Below, one piece after another: positions 53,746 to 62,272 of a stretch of 64,000 nucleotides of DNA. Source of the DNA: Marinimicrococcus sp033875255. GTDB lineage: Bacteria > Pseudomonadota > Alphaproteobacteria > Geminicoccales > Geminicoccaceae. Position numbers and translations under genes: made by a program. Numbering within the stretch: the stretch's first letter is position 1; the number at the start of each line of letters is the position of its first letter. The DNA is taken from NCBI GenBank assembly GCA_033875255.1, contig JAWZSN010000021.1, positions 1 through 64,000 of the forward strand, given 5' to 3'. The notes under the pieces were generated by a model. It saw nothing but the letters and a program-made list of their open reading frames with translations. It searched no databases and was not told where the DNA came from.

Positions 53746-54719
53746 GATGCCTTCCTCAGCGTCTCGTCGTCGTGGAGATGGCATTCGACCATGCCCGGAT
53801 GGCAGACCAGCGGCCGCGGCGGCACTGTCTTGCAGACGCCCATGCACTCGGGGCAGCGCGGGTGGAAGGCGCAGCCGGAGGGCGGATCGATGGGATTCGG
53901 GAAGGTCGCACCCAGATGCGTCTCCGGCACGCCCTGGCCCGGATCCGGCGTCAGCACCGACTCCAAAAGGGCGCGGGTGTAGGGATGGCGCGGCTCGGCA
54001 AACAGCCCCTCGGTCGGCTGCTGCTCGACGATCCGGCCCAGATACATCACCGCTACCCGGTCGGCCAGATGCTCGACCACCGCCAGATTGTGGCTGATCA
54101 GGACGTAGCTCAGGCCGAGCTCGCGGCGCAGGTCGACCAGCAGGTTGAGGATCTGCGCCTGCACCGAGACGTCGAGCGCGGAGGTCGGCTCGTCGCAGAT
54201 CAGCACCTCGGGCCGGATCGCCAGCGCCCGGGCGATCGCCACCCGCTGGCGCTGGCCGCCGGATAGCTGGCTCGGGTAGCTCTCGAGCAGCCGTGCCGGC
54301 AGGCCCACCACGTCCATCAGCTCGCGGACCCGCTGCCGCCGCGCCTCGCGGTCGCCGATCCTGTGGACCACCAGCGGCAAGGCGATGATCTGGGCCAGCG
54401 TCTTGCGCGGGTTGAGCGAGGAATAGGGGTCCTGGAAGATCGGCTGGACGCGCCGCGCGATGGCCTGCCGGTCGGCCTGGGCGAAGGGCTTGCCGGCCAC
54501 CCGGATCTCGCCGCTGGAAGGCGGCAGAAGGCCGAGCAGCATCTTGGCGAGCGTGCTCTTGCCGCAGCCGCTCTCGCCTACCAGGCCCAGTGCCTCGCCA
54601 CGCTCGAGGCGCAGGCTGACGCCGCTCACCGCGTGCAACGGCCGCTTCGGCCGGAAGACCCCCTGCCGCACCATGAAGGTGCGGTGGACGTCCTTGAGCT
54701 CGAGGACGGTCTCGCTCAT
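53742..54719 (-). CDS. Peptide ABC transporter ATPase (OppF/DppF type)
   Basis: The 325-residue ATPase has Walker A GESGCGKST, the OppF-type Q-loop PIFQDPYSSLNPRKT, signature LSGGQRQRV, Walker B ICDEPTSALD and switch ISHNLAVV. The C-terminal oligopeptide-domain cysteine cluster (CAFHPRCPECMGVC) is present. It overlaps oppD-type and M20 genes by 4 bases each, so all are translationally coupled. Confidence 0.95.
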   Translation of the reverse strand: MSETVLELKDVHRTFMVRQGVFRPKRPLHAVSGVSLRLERGEALGLVGESGCGKSTLAKMLLGLLPPSSGEIRVAGKPFAQADRQAIARRVQPIFQDPYSSLNPRKTLAQIIALPLVVHRIGDREARRQRVRELMDVVGLPARLLESYPSQLSGGQRQRVAIARALAIRPEVLICDEPTSALDVSVQAQILNLLVDLRRELGLSYVLISHNLAVVEHLADRVAVMYLGRIVEQQPTEGLFAEPRHPYTRALLESVLTPDPGQGVPETHLGATFPNPIDPPSGCAFHPRCPECMGVCKTVPPRPLVCHPGMVECHLHDDETLRKAS

Positions 54720-55711
54720 GCGGCCCTCCCGTGCGCCAGGGCCTGCTCGGGCTCCAGCACGCAGCGATAGGCGCGGCCGGGGGCGAGCTCGCGCAGCGCC
54801 ACGTCCTCCTCGCACGGCGGATGGCGCCACGGGCAGCGATTGCGGAAGGCGCAGCCCTTGAGCTCGCCCACCAGCGAGGGCACCATGCCGGGGATCGAGC
54901 CCAGCTTGCCGCCGCGCTCGGTGCGGCCGGGAATGGGGATGCAGCGCAGCAGACCCTGGGTATAGGGGTGCAGCGGCGCGTTGAAGACCTGCTCGGCGGT
55001 GCCGCTCTCCACCACCTGGCCGCCATACATCACGGCCACCTTGTCGGCGATCCGCGACACCACCCCCAGATCGTGGGTGATGAACACCATGCCCATGCCC
55101 AGCTCGCGCTGCAGGTCGCGCAGCAGATGGAGGATCTGCGCCTGCACGGTGACGTCGAGCGCGGTGGTGGGCTCGTCGGCGATGATGAGATCGGGGCCGC
55201 ACATCAGCGCCATGGCGATCATCACCCGCTGGCGCAGGCCGCCGGAGAGCTGGTGCGGGTACTGGCCGAGCCGGTCGCCGGCGGCGGTAATGCCGACCTT
55301 CTCGAGCAGCTCCACCGCCCTCGCATCCGCCTCTGCGGCACCCACCCGGCGGTGCCGCCGCAACCCCTCTGCAAGCTGGTTGCCGACCGTGTAGGCCGGG
55401 TTGAGCGAGGTCATCGGCTCCTGGAAGATCATCGCCATGCGGTTGCCGCGGATATCCGCCATGCGCCGCTCGCTCAGGGCCGCGAGATCCTGCCCATCGA
55501 GAGCCAGCCGCGCGGCGCTGCGCCTGGCGCGGCGCGGCAGCAGGTCCATCACGGCCAGCGAGGTCAGCGACTTGCCGCAGCCGGACTCGCCCACGATGCA
55601 CAAGGTCTCGCCGCGCTCGACGGTGAAGCTGACGCCGCGGACCGCGTGCAGCGGCCCCTCGGCCAGCGGGATGTCGACGCGCAGGTCCCGGACCTCGAGG
55701 AGAGGCGCCAT
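54716..55711 (-). CDS. Peptide ABC transporter ATPase (OppD/DppD type)
   Basis: The 331-residue ATPase has Walker A GESGCGKS, Q-loop MIFQEPMTSLNP, signature LSGGLRQRV, Walker B IIADEPTTALD and switch THDLGVV. The C-terminal CAFRNRCPWRHPPC cluster is typical of OppD. The ATG at 55711 lies 4 bp after the OppC-type stop, and its own stop overlaps the OppF-type start. Confidence 0.95.
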   Translation of the reverse strand: MAPLLEVRDLRVDIPLAEGPLHAVRGVSFTVERGETLCIVGESGCGKSLTSLAVMDLLPRRARRSAARLALDGQDLAALSERRMADIRGNRMAMIFQEPMTSLNPAYTVGNQLAEGLRRHRRVGAAEADARAVELLEKVGITAAGDRLGQYPHQLSGGLRQRVMIAMALMCGPDLIIADEPTTALDVTVQAQILHLLRDLQRELGMGMVFITHDLGVVSRIADKVAVMYGGQVVESGTAEQVFNAPLHPYTQGLLRCIPIPGRTERGGKLGSIPGMVPSLVGELKGCAFRNRCPWRHPPCEEDVALRELAPGRAYRCVLEPEQALAHGRAA

Positions 55712-55715
55712 CGGC

Positions 55716-56621
55716 TCAGTTCCGGCTCTCGGGAGCGGTGACGTCGCGGACGCCGTCGCCCACCAGATTGATGGCCAGCACCAGGACGAACAGCGCCACG
55801 CCCGGCACCATGATCACCCAGGGACTGAAGAACATGTACTGCTTGGCCTCCGCGATCATCAGGCCCCATGAGGGAAGCGGCGGCTGCACGCCCAGCCCGA
55901 GAAAGGACAAGGCCGCCTCGAGCAGGATGGCGTGGGCGACCTCGAGCGTCGCCACGACGATGATCGGGTTCATGATGTTGGGCAGGATCTCGCCCAGGAT
56001 GATGCGCGGCGTCGAGCAGCCGATGGCCTGCGCCGCCGCCACATACTCGCTCTCGCGAATCTGCATGGTGGCGCTGCGGGTAACCACCGCGTAGCGATCC
56101 CACAAGAGCAGCCCCAGGGTCAGGATCACCACCGTGAGCGAGCCGCCGATCACCCCCACCACGGCCAGCGCCACCAGGACCACCGGCATGCTCAGCCGGG
56201 TGGTGACGATGTAGCTGACGACGGAATCGACTCGGCCGCCGAAATAGCCGGCGGCGACGCCCAGGGCGATGCCGATCACCGCCGAGGCGGCAGCCGCCAA
56301 AAGGCCGATCATGAGGGAGATCTGCGCGCCGTAGATCAGCCGGCTCAGATAATCGCGGCCGAGCTTGTCGGTGCCCAGCACATGCTCCCAGGTCCCCTTC
56401 TCCTGCCAGATCGGTGGAATCAGGCGGCGGCTGACATCCTGCGCATAGGGATCGTGCGGGGCGATCAGCGGCGCCAGAACGGCCACCAGGAGGATCGCCA
56501 GCAGGATGACGGAGCCGACCATCAAGCTGTGATTGCCGAAGACGCGGCGGCGCATCCTGGCGCCGGCACCGAGCGCAGGCGCGGCCTCGGCCTTGTCGGG
56601 AAGAGCGGTGGCGTTGGTCAT
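55716..56621 (-). CDS. Peptide ABC transporter permease (OppC/DppC type)
   Basis: The 301-residue permease has a cytoplasmic N-tail (about 35 residues), a first TM helix, then the large periplasmic loop with APHDPYAQD and HVLGTDKLGRDYLSRLIYGA, an OppC hallmark. The EAA loop (YVAAAQAIGCSTPRIILGEILPN) follows. It overlaps the OppB-type gene by 4 bases. Confidence 0.95.
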   Translation of the reverse strand: MTNATALPDKAEAAPALGAGARMRRRVFGNHSLMVGSVILLAILLVAVLAPLIAPHDPYAQDVSRRLIPPIWQEKGTWEHVLGTDKLGRDYLSRLIYGAQISLMIGLLAAAASAVIGIALGVAAGYFGGRVDSVVSYIVTTRLSMPVVLVALAVVGVIGGSLTVVILTLGLLLWDRYAVVTRSATMQIRESEYVAAAQAIGCSTPRIILGEILPNIMNPIIVVATLEVAHAILLEAALSFLGLGVQPPLPSWGLMIAEAKQYMFFSPWVIMVPGVALFVLVLAINLVGDGVRDVTAPESRN

Positions 56622-57535
56622 GCGACGCGGATCTTCGGATCGAGCCAGGCGTTCAGCAGGTCCGCCAGGAAGGTGAGCAGGATATAGAACATGGCGAGGA
56701 TCAGCACGACCGCCTGGACCACCGGGAAGTCGTTGCGGGAGATCGATTCCCAGGCGAGATGGCCGAGCCCATGGAGGGCGAAGATGGTCTCGATGACCAC
56801 CGAGCCGCCCAGCATGAAGCCGAGCTGCACCGCCGCCAGCGCCACCACCGGGATGATGGCGTTGCGTAGGGCGTGCTTGACCAGGACCGTCGACGTCCTG
56901 AGGCCCTTGGCGCGGGCCGTGCGGATATAGTCGGAGGAGAGAACGTCGAGCATGCCGGTGCGCGTCAGGCGCATGATCGCAGGCGTAGCGTAGTAGCCCA
57001 GGGCGATGGCCGGCAGCACGAAATGTTGCCAGGTGTCGTTGCCCGAGATCGGCAACCAGCGCAGCTGGACGCCGACCACGAGGATCAGCACCAGGGCGAA
57101 CCAGAAGCTCGGCATGGCCTGGCCGGCCACGGCGATGGTCAGCGCCACCCGGTCCAGCCAGCTGTTGGGGCGGATCGCCGCCACGACGCCGAGAGGGACT
57201 GCCAGCACGACCGCGAACGCCAGGGCGATGGCGCCCAGCGTCATGGTCACCGGCAGGCGGTCGAGGACCAGCGTCGAGACGTCCTCGCGGAAGAAGAACG
57301 AGCGACCGAAGTCGAACTGCACGGCGCCGGCGAGCCACTCGCCATATTGCACCCAGAGCGGCCGGTCGAGGCCGTACTCGAGGCGGATCTGCTCCACCTG
57401 CGCCGGCGTCGCCTCCGGCCCGGCGATGGCCACGGCGAGGTCGCCGGAGAGGTGCAAGAGCAGGAAGCTCACCACCGAGACCGTGAAGGCGACGGAAAGA
57501 GCCACCGCCGCCCGCCGCAGGATATAGCCGATCAT
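56618..57535 (-). CDS. Peptide ABC transporter permease (OppB/DppB type)
   Basis: The 305-residue permease starts MIGYILRRAAVAL at the ATG at 57535. It carries the OppB pattern of a long first periplasmic loop (LDRPLWVQYGEWL, FGRSFFF) and the coupling segment YIRTARAKGLRTSTVLVKHALRNAIIPV. A short gap with a stable hairpin separates it from the binding-protein gene upstream. Confidence 0.95.
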   Translation of the reverse strand: MIGYILRRAAVALSVAFTVSVVSFLLLHLSGDLAVAIAGPEATPAQVEQIRLEYGLDRPLWVQYGEWLAGAVQFDFGRSFFFREDVSTLVLDRLPVTMTLGAIALAFAVVLAVPLGVVAAIRPNSWLDRVALTIAVAGQAMPSFWFALVLILVVGVQLRWLPISGNDTWQHFVLPAIALGYYATPAIMRLTRTGMLDVLSSDYIRTARAKGLRTSTVLVKHALRNAIIPVVALAAVQLGFMLGGSVVIETIFALHGLGHLAWESISRNDFPVVQAVVLILAMFYILLTFLADLLNAWLDPKIRVA

Positions 57536-57557
57536 TCGACGCGGACCCCGCAAAGCC

Positions 57558-57583
57558 GGGCGCGGGCGCCGCCGCCCGCGCCC
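57558..57583 (-). terminator. Hairpin between binding-protein and permease genes
   Basis: A perfect 11-bp stem (GGGCGCGGGCG 57558-57568, CGCCCGCGCCC 57573-57583) with a 4-nt loop lies in the 55-bp gap. No T-run follows. As after the other binding-protein genes here, it can favour the upstream cistron. Confidence 0.65.
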
Positions 57584-57590
57584 CGCCAGC

Positions 57591-59123
57591 TCACTTCCAG
57601 CTGGCCATGTAGAAGCGCACCACCTCGTCGGGCTGAGCCTCGAAGCTCAAGTCGGAGGTGAAGGCGTAGTTGGTCGAGTACGAGAACAGCGGCAGCCAGT
57701 AGGCCTGCTCGGCGATCTTCTGCAGGGCCTCGCGATAGAGTTCCTTGCGCTTCGCCGGATCGGTCGTGACGTCGCCCTTCTCGAGCAGCTCCGTGACCTC
57801 CGCATCCATGGCGTAGTCGTCGGGGCCGCCCTTGAAGTAGACGCCGGTGAAGGCCGAGACGTCGTTGACCGAGAACGAGCCCCAGGTCTGGCTGTTGAGC
57901 GGGACCTTGCCCGCCCGCTGCAGGTCGCGCAGCGCCGCGTACTTCAAGAAGTGCAGGTTGGCGTCGATGCCGACGTCGCGCAGATAGCCCATCATCGCCT
58001 CGGTATATTCCCGCTCGCGATAGGCGTAGATGTCGGTCTTGAAGCCGTCCTTGTAGCCGGCCTCGGCCAGCAGCTCCTTGGCCTTCGCCGGATCGTACTC
58101 GTACTTCTTCACCGCCTCCATGTCGCAGCCGAACTGGCTGGGAAAGCAGGCGGCGTGCATGACCCGGCTGGCGCCCCGCACGAGATTGTCGACGATGGCC
58201 TGCCGGTCGATGGCATGCGCCACCGCGCGCCGCACGCGGATGTCCTTGAAGGGCGAGTCCTCGGCGGTCCGCCCGGCCGCATCCATGGCGAGATAGGCCA
58301 CCCGCATGGTCTCGGCGTTGAGCACCTCGACATTGGGCATCTGCTCGAGCTGGTCGGCCTGGTCGGCGGGCACGCGCCAGATCCAGTCGACCCCGCCCGT
58401 CATCAGCTCGGCAACGCGGGTCTCGGCATCGGGGATGACGCGGAACTCCAGCTTGCCGATGCTGGCCTCGCCGCGCGGGCTGTCCTTGAAATAGCCGTCG
58501 AACTTCTCGAGCGAGACGCCCTTGCCGACATCGACCCGGGTGATCTTGTAGGGGCCGGTGCCGACCGGCGCCTTGCTGTAGCCCTCAAGACCGACCTTCT
58601 CGAAATACTCGTTGGGGTAGATCGGCGTGGGGCCGGAGAGATATTCGAGCGCCGCCGGGAACGGCCCCTTGGTATGGATGCGGACCTTGTACGGGCCCAG
58701 CTTCTCGGCGCTCTCGATCCACTCGACATTCTGCTTGGTGACGACCTTGGCCTCGGGGGTCACCACGTAGTTGAAGGTGAACACCACGTCGTCGGCGTCG
58801 AAAGGCTCGCCATTGTGGAAGGTGACCCCCTGGCGAAGCTCGACGTCCAGGGTCTTGTCGTCGACCCATTCCCAGGAGGTCGCGAGCAGCGGCACGTACT
58901 CGCCGCTCCCCGGATCGCGCCAGAGCAGCGTGTCCCAGGCGTTACGCGCCAGGATCACGCCCTCGCGGACATTGTTGTGATAGGGGCTGACCGACTCGGG
59001 CTCGCTATCGGACGCATAGACCAGAGTGTCGTTGGCCTTGCCCGCCAGCGCCGGCTGGGCGACTGCCAGCGCCGCGGCGACAGCCGCCGACGACAGCACC
59101 GCCTTCTTGATCTCGATGCTCAT
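57591..59123 (-). CDS. Peptide ABC transporter substrate-binding protein (family 5)
   Basis: The 510-residue periplasmic protein has a signal peptide (1-27, ending PALA-GK). The SBP_bac_5 pattern follows: ATSWEWVDDKTLDVELRQGVTFHNGEPFDADDVVFTF split over about 80-115, GTGPYKI, and DIRVRRAVAHAIDR near residue 290. It starts the seven-gene operon (binding protein, OppB, C, D, F types, M20, Ldh). Dipeptides, oligopeptides or other solutes are possible; the linked peptidase favours peptides. Confidence 0.94.
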   Translation of the reverse strand: MSIEIKKAVLSSAAVAAALAVAQPALAGKANDTLVYASDSEPESVSPYHNNVREGVILARNAWDTLLWRDPGSGEYVPLLATSWEWVDDKTLDVELRQGVTFHNGEPFDADDVVFTFNYVVTPEAKVVTKQNVEWIESAEKLGPYKVRIHTKGPFPAALEYLSGPTPIYPNEYFEKVGLEGYSKAPVGTGPYKITRVDVGKGVSLEKFDGYFKDSPRGEASIGKLEFRVIPDAETRVAELMTGGVDWIWRVPADQADQLEQMPNVEVLNAETMRVAYLAMDAAGRTAEDSPFKDIRVRRAVAHAIDRQAIVDNLVRGASRVMHAACFPSQFGCDMEAVKKYEYDPAKAKELLAEAGYKDGFKTDIYAYREREYTEAMMGYLRDVGIDANLHFLKYAALRDLQRAGKVPLNSQTWGSFSVNDVSAFTGVYFKGGPDDYAMDAEVTELLEKGDVTTDPAKRKELYREALQKIAEQAYWLPLFSYSTNYAFTSDLSFEAQPDEVVRFYMASWK

Positions 59124-59237
59124 GGCCTCTCCTCGAGAACTCCATGCCGGGAGCGATCGAGCCGACCGTCCGGCGTGACTATCTCCCTTGGGCGGCGCAT
59201 CGAGACCCTGTCAAGCCGGAGCCCTGCGAGGAAGGGT

Positions 59238-59903
59238 CTACTCCGTCCGGTTCTGCGGCTCCTCGGTTGCCGGCTCGACGGGATCGGAGGCCTGCGCGGG
59301 AGCGGGATCTTGCGGCAGATTCTCGGGCGCGTTCTGGGGCGGGTTCTGGGGCGGGTTCTGGGGCGGGTTCTGCTGGGCCTGCTCGGCGCGGGCGCGCATC
59401 ACCGCCTGGTCGAGCTCGGTCTGCGAGCAGAGGCCCAAGAGCACCGGATCGCGCGGCCGGATCTCCTGGCTCTTCCAGTGGGTGCGGTCGCGCACCGACT
59501 GGACCGTGACCTTGGTGGTCCCGAGGAGCTTGCAGAGCTGCGCGTCCGGGATCTCGGGATGGTGGCGCAGCAGCCAGGCGATGGCGTCCGGGCGGTCCTG
59601 GCGCTTGGAGAGCGGCGTGTAGCGCGGCTCCTTGCGCTTGGGCGGCTTGACCTCGGCAGCCACCGAGCGGGCGAGCCGGAGGCGCGCCTTGGCGTCCTTC
59701 TCGCAGCGCTCGATCTCGCCGCGGGTCAGCATGCCGGTACCCACCGGGTCGAGCCCGCGGATGCCGGTCGCCACCTCGCCGTCGGCGATGCCCTTGACCT
59801 CGAGCACATGGAGACCACAGAAGGCGGCGATCTGCTCGAAGGACAGGCTGGTATTGTCGACGAGCCACACGGCCGTAGCCTTCGGCATCAACGGTCGGTC
59901 CAT
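59238..59903 (-). CDS. trcR: Cell-cycle transcriptional regulator TrcR (DUF1013)
   Basis: The 221-residue protein matches the alphaproteobacterial DUF1013 family: MPKATAVWLVDNTSLSFEQIA at the N-terminus (split at residue 6), FCGLHVLEVKGIADGEVA, a second helix-turn-helix-like part (PDAQLCKLLGTTKVTVQSVRDRTHW), and NIRPRDPVLLGLC-type end. The ATG at 59903 matches the family start. The C-terminal tail has a PPQN tetrapeptide repeated three times, from a 12-nt tandem repeat at about 59333-59370, which could vary in length. It is probably monocistronic. Confidence 0.9.
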   Translation of the reverse strand: MDRPLMPKATAVWLVDNTSLSFEQIAAFCGLHVLEVKGIADGEVATGIRGLDPVGTGMLTRGEIERCEKDAKARLRLARSVAAEVKPPKRKEPRYTPLSKRQDRPDAIAWLLRHHPEIPDAQLCKLLGTTKVTVQSVRDRTHWKSQEIRPRDPVLLGLCSQTELDQAVMRARAEQAQQNPPQNPPQNPPQNAPENLPQDPAPAQASDPVEPATEEPQNRTE

Positions 59904-59992
59904 GAAACTCTCCCGGGACGGACAAGGGCGGTGCGGAGCCGGGCGCGGCCCGAGCACCGGCAGGTAGTCGGGGCATCGCGCCGCGTCAAGCA

Positions 59993-60019
59993 GGGGCGAG
60001 GCCGCAGCCGCCTCGCCCC
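59993..60019 (-). terminator. Hairpin after the SDR gene
   Basis: A perfect 10-bp stem (GGGGCGAGGC 59993-60002, GCCTCGCCCC 60010-60019) lies 14 bp after the SDR stop on the minus strand. There is no long T-run, so it is a probable terminator. Confidence 0.65.
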
Positions 60020-60032
60020 CTCGGCCGGCAGG

Positions 60033-60806
60033 CTACTCGCGCACCGGCACGGTGTAGTTGAGCGGCAGCCGCCCGCCATCGATATAAACGATCTGCCCGG
60101 TAATGTAGCTCGCGTCGTCGCTGGCGAGAAAGAGGGCGAGCTTGGCCACCTCGGACGGCTCGCCGCAGCGGCCCATCGGCGTGCGCGAGAGGATCTTGCG
60201 GCGCGCCTCGGCGTCGGTCATCACGGTCTGCAGCATCTCGGTGGCGATCGAGCCCGGGCCTATGCCGTTGACCCGCACCCCCTTGTCGGCCAGCGAGAGG
60301 GCCATCACCCGGGTCAGCTGGTTGAGGCCGCCCTTGCTGACCACGTAGGGGATCTGGTTGGGGATCGCCAGGACGCCGTTGACCGAGGACATGTTGACGA
60401 TGGCGCCGCCGCCGGCGGCCACCATGGCGCGCGCCGCCGCCTGGCCGACGAGGAAGGCGCCCTTCAGGTTGACGCGCAGCACCGCGTCGAAATCGGCCTC
60501 GGTGAGATCGAGGAACTCGGCGGTCTTGATGACGCCGGCATTGTTCACCAACACGTCGAGCCTGCCGGCCCACTCCAAGGTGGCGTCGACGAGGGCTGCG
60601 GCGGCGGTGGCATTGCCGACATCGGCGCAGTGGAACATCGCCGAGCCGCCCTGCTCGACCAAGGCGCGCACCGTGGCCTCGCCCTTGGCCTCGTCCAGGT
60701 CGGCCACCACGACATGGGCACCTTCGGCGGCGAATGCCTCGGCACATGCCCGGCCGATGCCCTGGGCCGCGCCGGTGACGATGACCGCCCTGCCTTCAAA
60801 ACGCAT
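60033..60806 (-). CDS. SDR-family NAD(P)-dependent oxidoreductase
   Basis: The 257-residue classical short-chain dehydrogenase has the cofactor motif TGAAQGIG (residues 11-18), NNAG (88-91), and the catalytic triad Ser141, Tyr154 and Lys158. The C-terminal ITGQIVYIDGG closes it. Asp36 in VVADLD at the end of the second strand favours NAD over NADP. The ATG at 60806 begins the fold. Flanked by unrelated genes; substrate unknown. Confidence 0.93.
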   Translation of the reverse strand: MRFEGRAVIVTGAAQGIGRACAEAFAAEGAHVVVADLDEAKGEATVRALVEQGGSAMFHCADVGNATAAAALVDATLEWAGRLDVLVNNAGVIKTAEFLDLTEADFDAVLRVNLKGAFLVGQAAARAMVAAGGGAIVNMSSVNGVLAIPNQIPYVVSKGGLNQLTRVMALSLADKGVRVNGIGPGSIATEMLQTVMTDAEARRKILSRTPMGRCGEPSEVAKLALFLASDDASYITGQIVYIDGGRLPLNYTVPVRE

Positions 60807-60904
60807 GAGTATGTTCCGTCCGGGGGTGATCGATCCCTCGTCTCTAGCACTGTCGAGCAGCACCCGTCACGCCGCACCGGGTCATCGGCGTCGGTCGCGA
60901 ACGC

Positions 60905-61510
60905 TCACTCGGCCAGGTGGACCGCCCCCGCCATCCAGCGCGGGGACCGCGGCAGCAGCTCCACGACGGCGTCCGCAGCAGGCGGCGCCGCCGGCGCCGC
61001 GTCGTGCTCCCGCGCAGGCTCCGGCTGCGGCCGGGCTGGCGCCGCGCGCGGCGCCAGATAGCGCCGGCACGCGGCGATCATCACGTTGGCAAGGAGGAAA
61101 GCCGCTTCGCCGCGCCAACCTCCCAGGCTGTCGAGAAGCCCCAGCGGCGCATCGCTGGGCCAGCAGGCGGCGTGCTGGCCGGCGGGAGCCGCAAGCCGGT
61201 CGAGCGGTCCCTCGGCCACCAGCCAACGGCCCAGCGCGGCGTCGATCGCCAGATCGCCGACCGCCAGCTCGATCATGCGGCCGTCGCTGGCGAGGCGGCC
61301 CTGGTAGGCCAGCCGCCTCACCGCCAGCGGCCCGCGATACAGGCTGAGATGGTGCCCACGGCCGCCGCCGAGGCCGAGGCCGTCGGGCGCCTTGAGGATC
61401 TCGAGCTGGCGCAGCCGGAAACGATGCCGGCCCACCAGCAATGGACCTGCAGCCGGGCCCTCGAGGGCGGCCCGCACCAGACGCTCACAGCTCGGACCAT
61501 AGATGTCCAT
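60905..61510 (-). CDS. Hypothetical protein
   Basis: The 201-residue product has a conserved-looking N-terminal part (MDIYGPSCERLV, VGRHRFRLRQLEILKAP, YRGPLAVRRLAYQGRL) and a Pro/Ala-rich linker (about 155-180). It lacks a signal peptide or TM helix. I do not recognise the family. The ATG at 61510 is preferred over a GTG 24 bases upstream. It may share a promoter region with neither neighbour. Confidence 0.65.
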   Translation of the reverse strand: MDIYGPSCERLVRAALEGPAAGPLLVGRHRFRLRQLEILKAPDGLGLGGGRGHHLSLYRGPLAVRRLAYQGRLASDGRMIELAVGDLAIDAALGRWLVAEGPLDRLAAPAGQHAACWPSDAPLGLLDSLGGWRGEAAFLLANVMIAACRRYLAPRAAPARPQPEPAREHDAAPAAPPAADAVVELLPRSPRWMAGAVHLAE

Positions 61511-61596
61511 GGCTCGCCCTTTCGTGCCGGACACGGCGGACGGCAGCCGACTCCCTGCCCGATCGACGTCATCCTCCAGAGATTTCTTACGCGATG

Positions 61597-62211
61597 TTAC
61601 CGCATCGCCTCAACCCGCTCGTGCGGCGCGTACCCGGCTAGGGGCGCATCGCGACGTTGCAGCAGATAGAATTGCCAGTTCGGGGAATAATCGGTCACCA
61701 GCACGCGCACCTGCACGGTCTCGCCGGGCTGGATGGTGGTGCCGGCGAAGACCACCGCGTCGATCGGCTCGTCGGTCTGCGAGAGCTGGTCGAAGCGGTC
61801 CGAGCCGAAGCGCCGCCGGTCGCCCAGGGCCTGGCCGAACGACAGGCCGTCCTCGTAGGGGCTGGGGCGGCTCTTCTGCTCGCGCAGCTCGAGCTCGAAA
61901 CTGTGCCATGGACGACCCGTGAGATTGCGGACGATCTTGGTGAGCACGAAGCCGACGGCATGGTCCGTCCCGACCCGGTTGCCGAATATCTGCCGCATCC
62001 CCCTGATGACGAGGATCGCCGGGCCGTCGCCGGTGATGTCCTCCAGCAGGGTGATGGGATCCTGGTCGGTGCCGGTGCCCCAGCCGCCACGCAGCACCAG
62101 CCCGCCCTCCTCGTCGCTGAAGGTGAGCCCCGCCACCGTGACGGGTGCCGCCAGTGCCGAGCCTCCGACGAGCAGCGCGATGAGCGCCGCCGCAGTGTGT
62201 CCTGCAAGCAC
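61597..62211 (-). CDS. Secreted hypothetical beta-rich protein
   Basis: The 204-residue protein starts at a GTG at 62211 with GGGGAGG 5 bases upstream, and a signal peptide (about 1-22, ending GGSALA-AP) follows. The mature part has LTFSDEEGGLVLRGGWGTGT, ITGDGPAILVIRGM and a beta-rich FELELREQ segment, suggesting an immunoglobulin-like or jelly-roll fold. No named family was recognised. It is divergent from the permease at 62273, 61 bp away. Confidence 0.72.
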   Translation of the reverse strand: MLAGHTAAALIALLVGGSALAAPVTVAGLTFSDEEGGLVLRGGWGTGTDQDPITLLEDITGDGPAILVIRGMRQIFGNRVGTDHAVGFVLTKIVRNLTGRPWHSFELELREQKSRPSPYEDGLSFGQALGDRRRFGSDRFDQLSQTDEPIDAVVFAGTTIQPGETVQVRVLVTDYSPNWQFYLLQRRDAPLAGYAPHERVEAMR

Positions 62212-62272
62212 GCCGCCTCCCCTTCCGCTTTCCCGCGAGCCTAACAAAGGAAGTCGCGCCGCGGCCAGCGCC

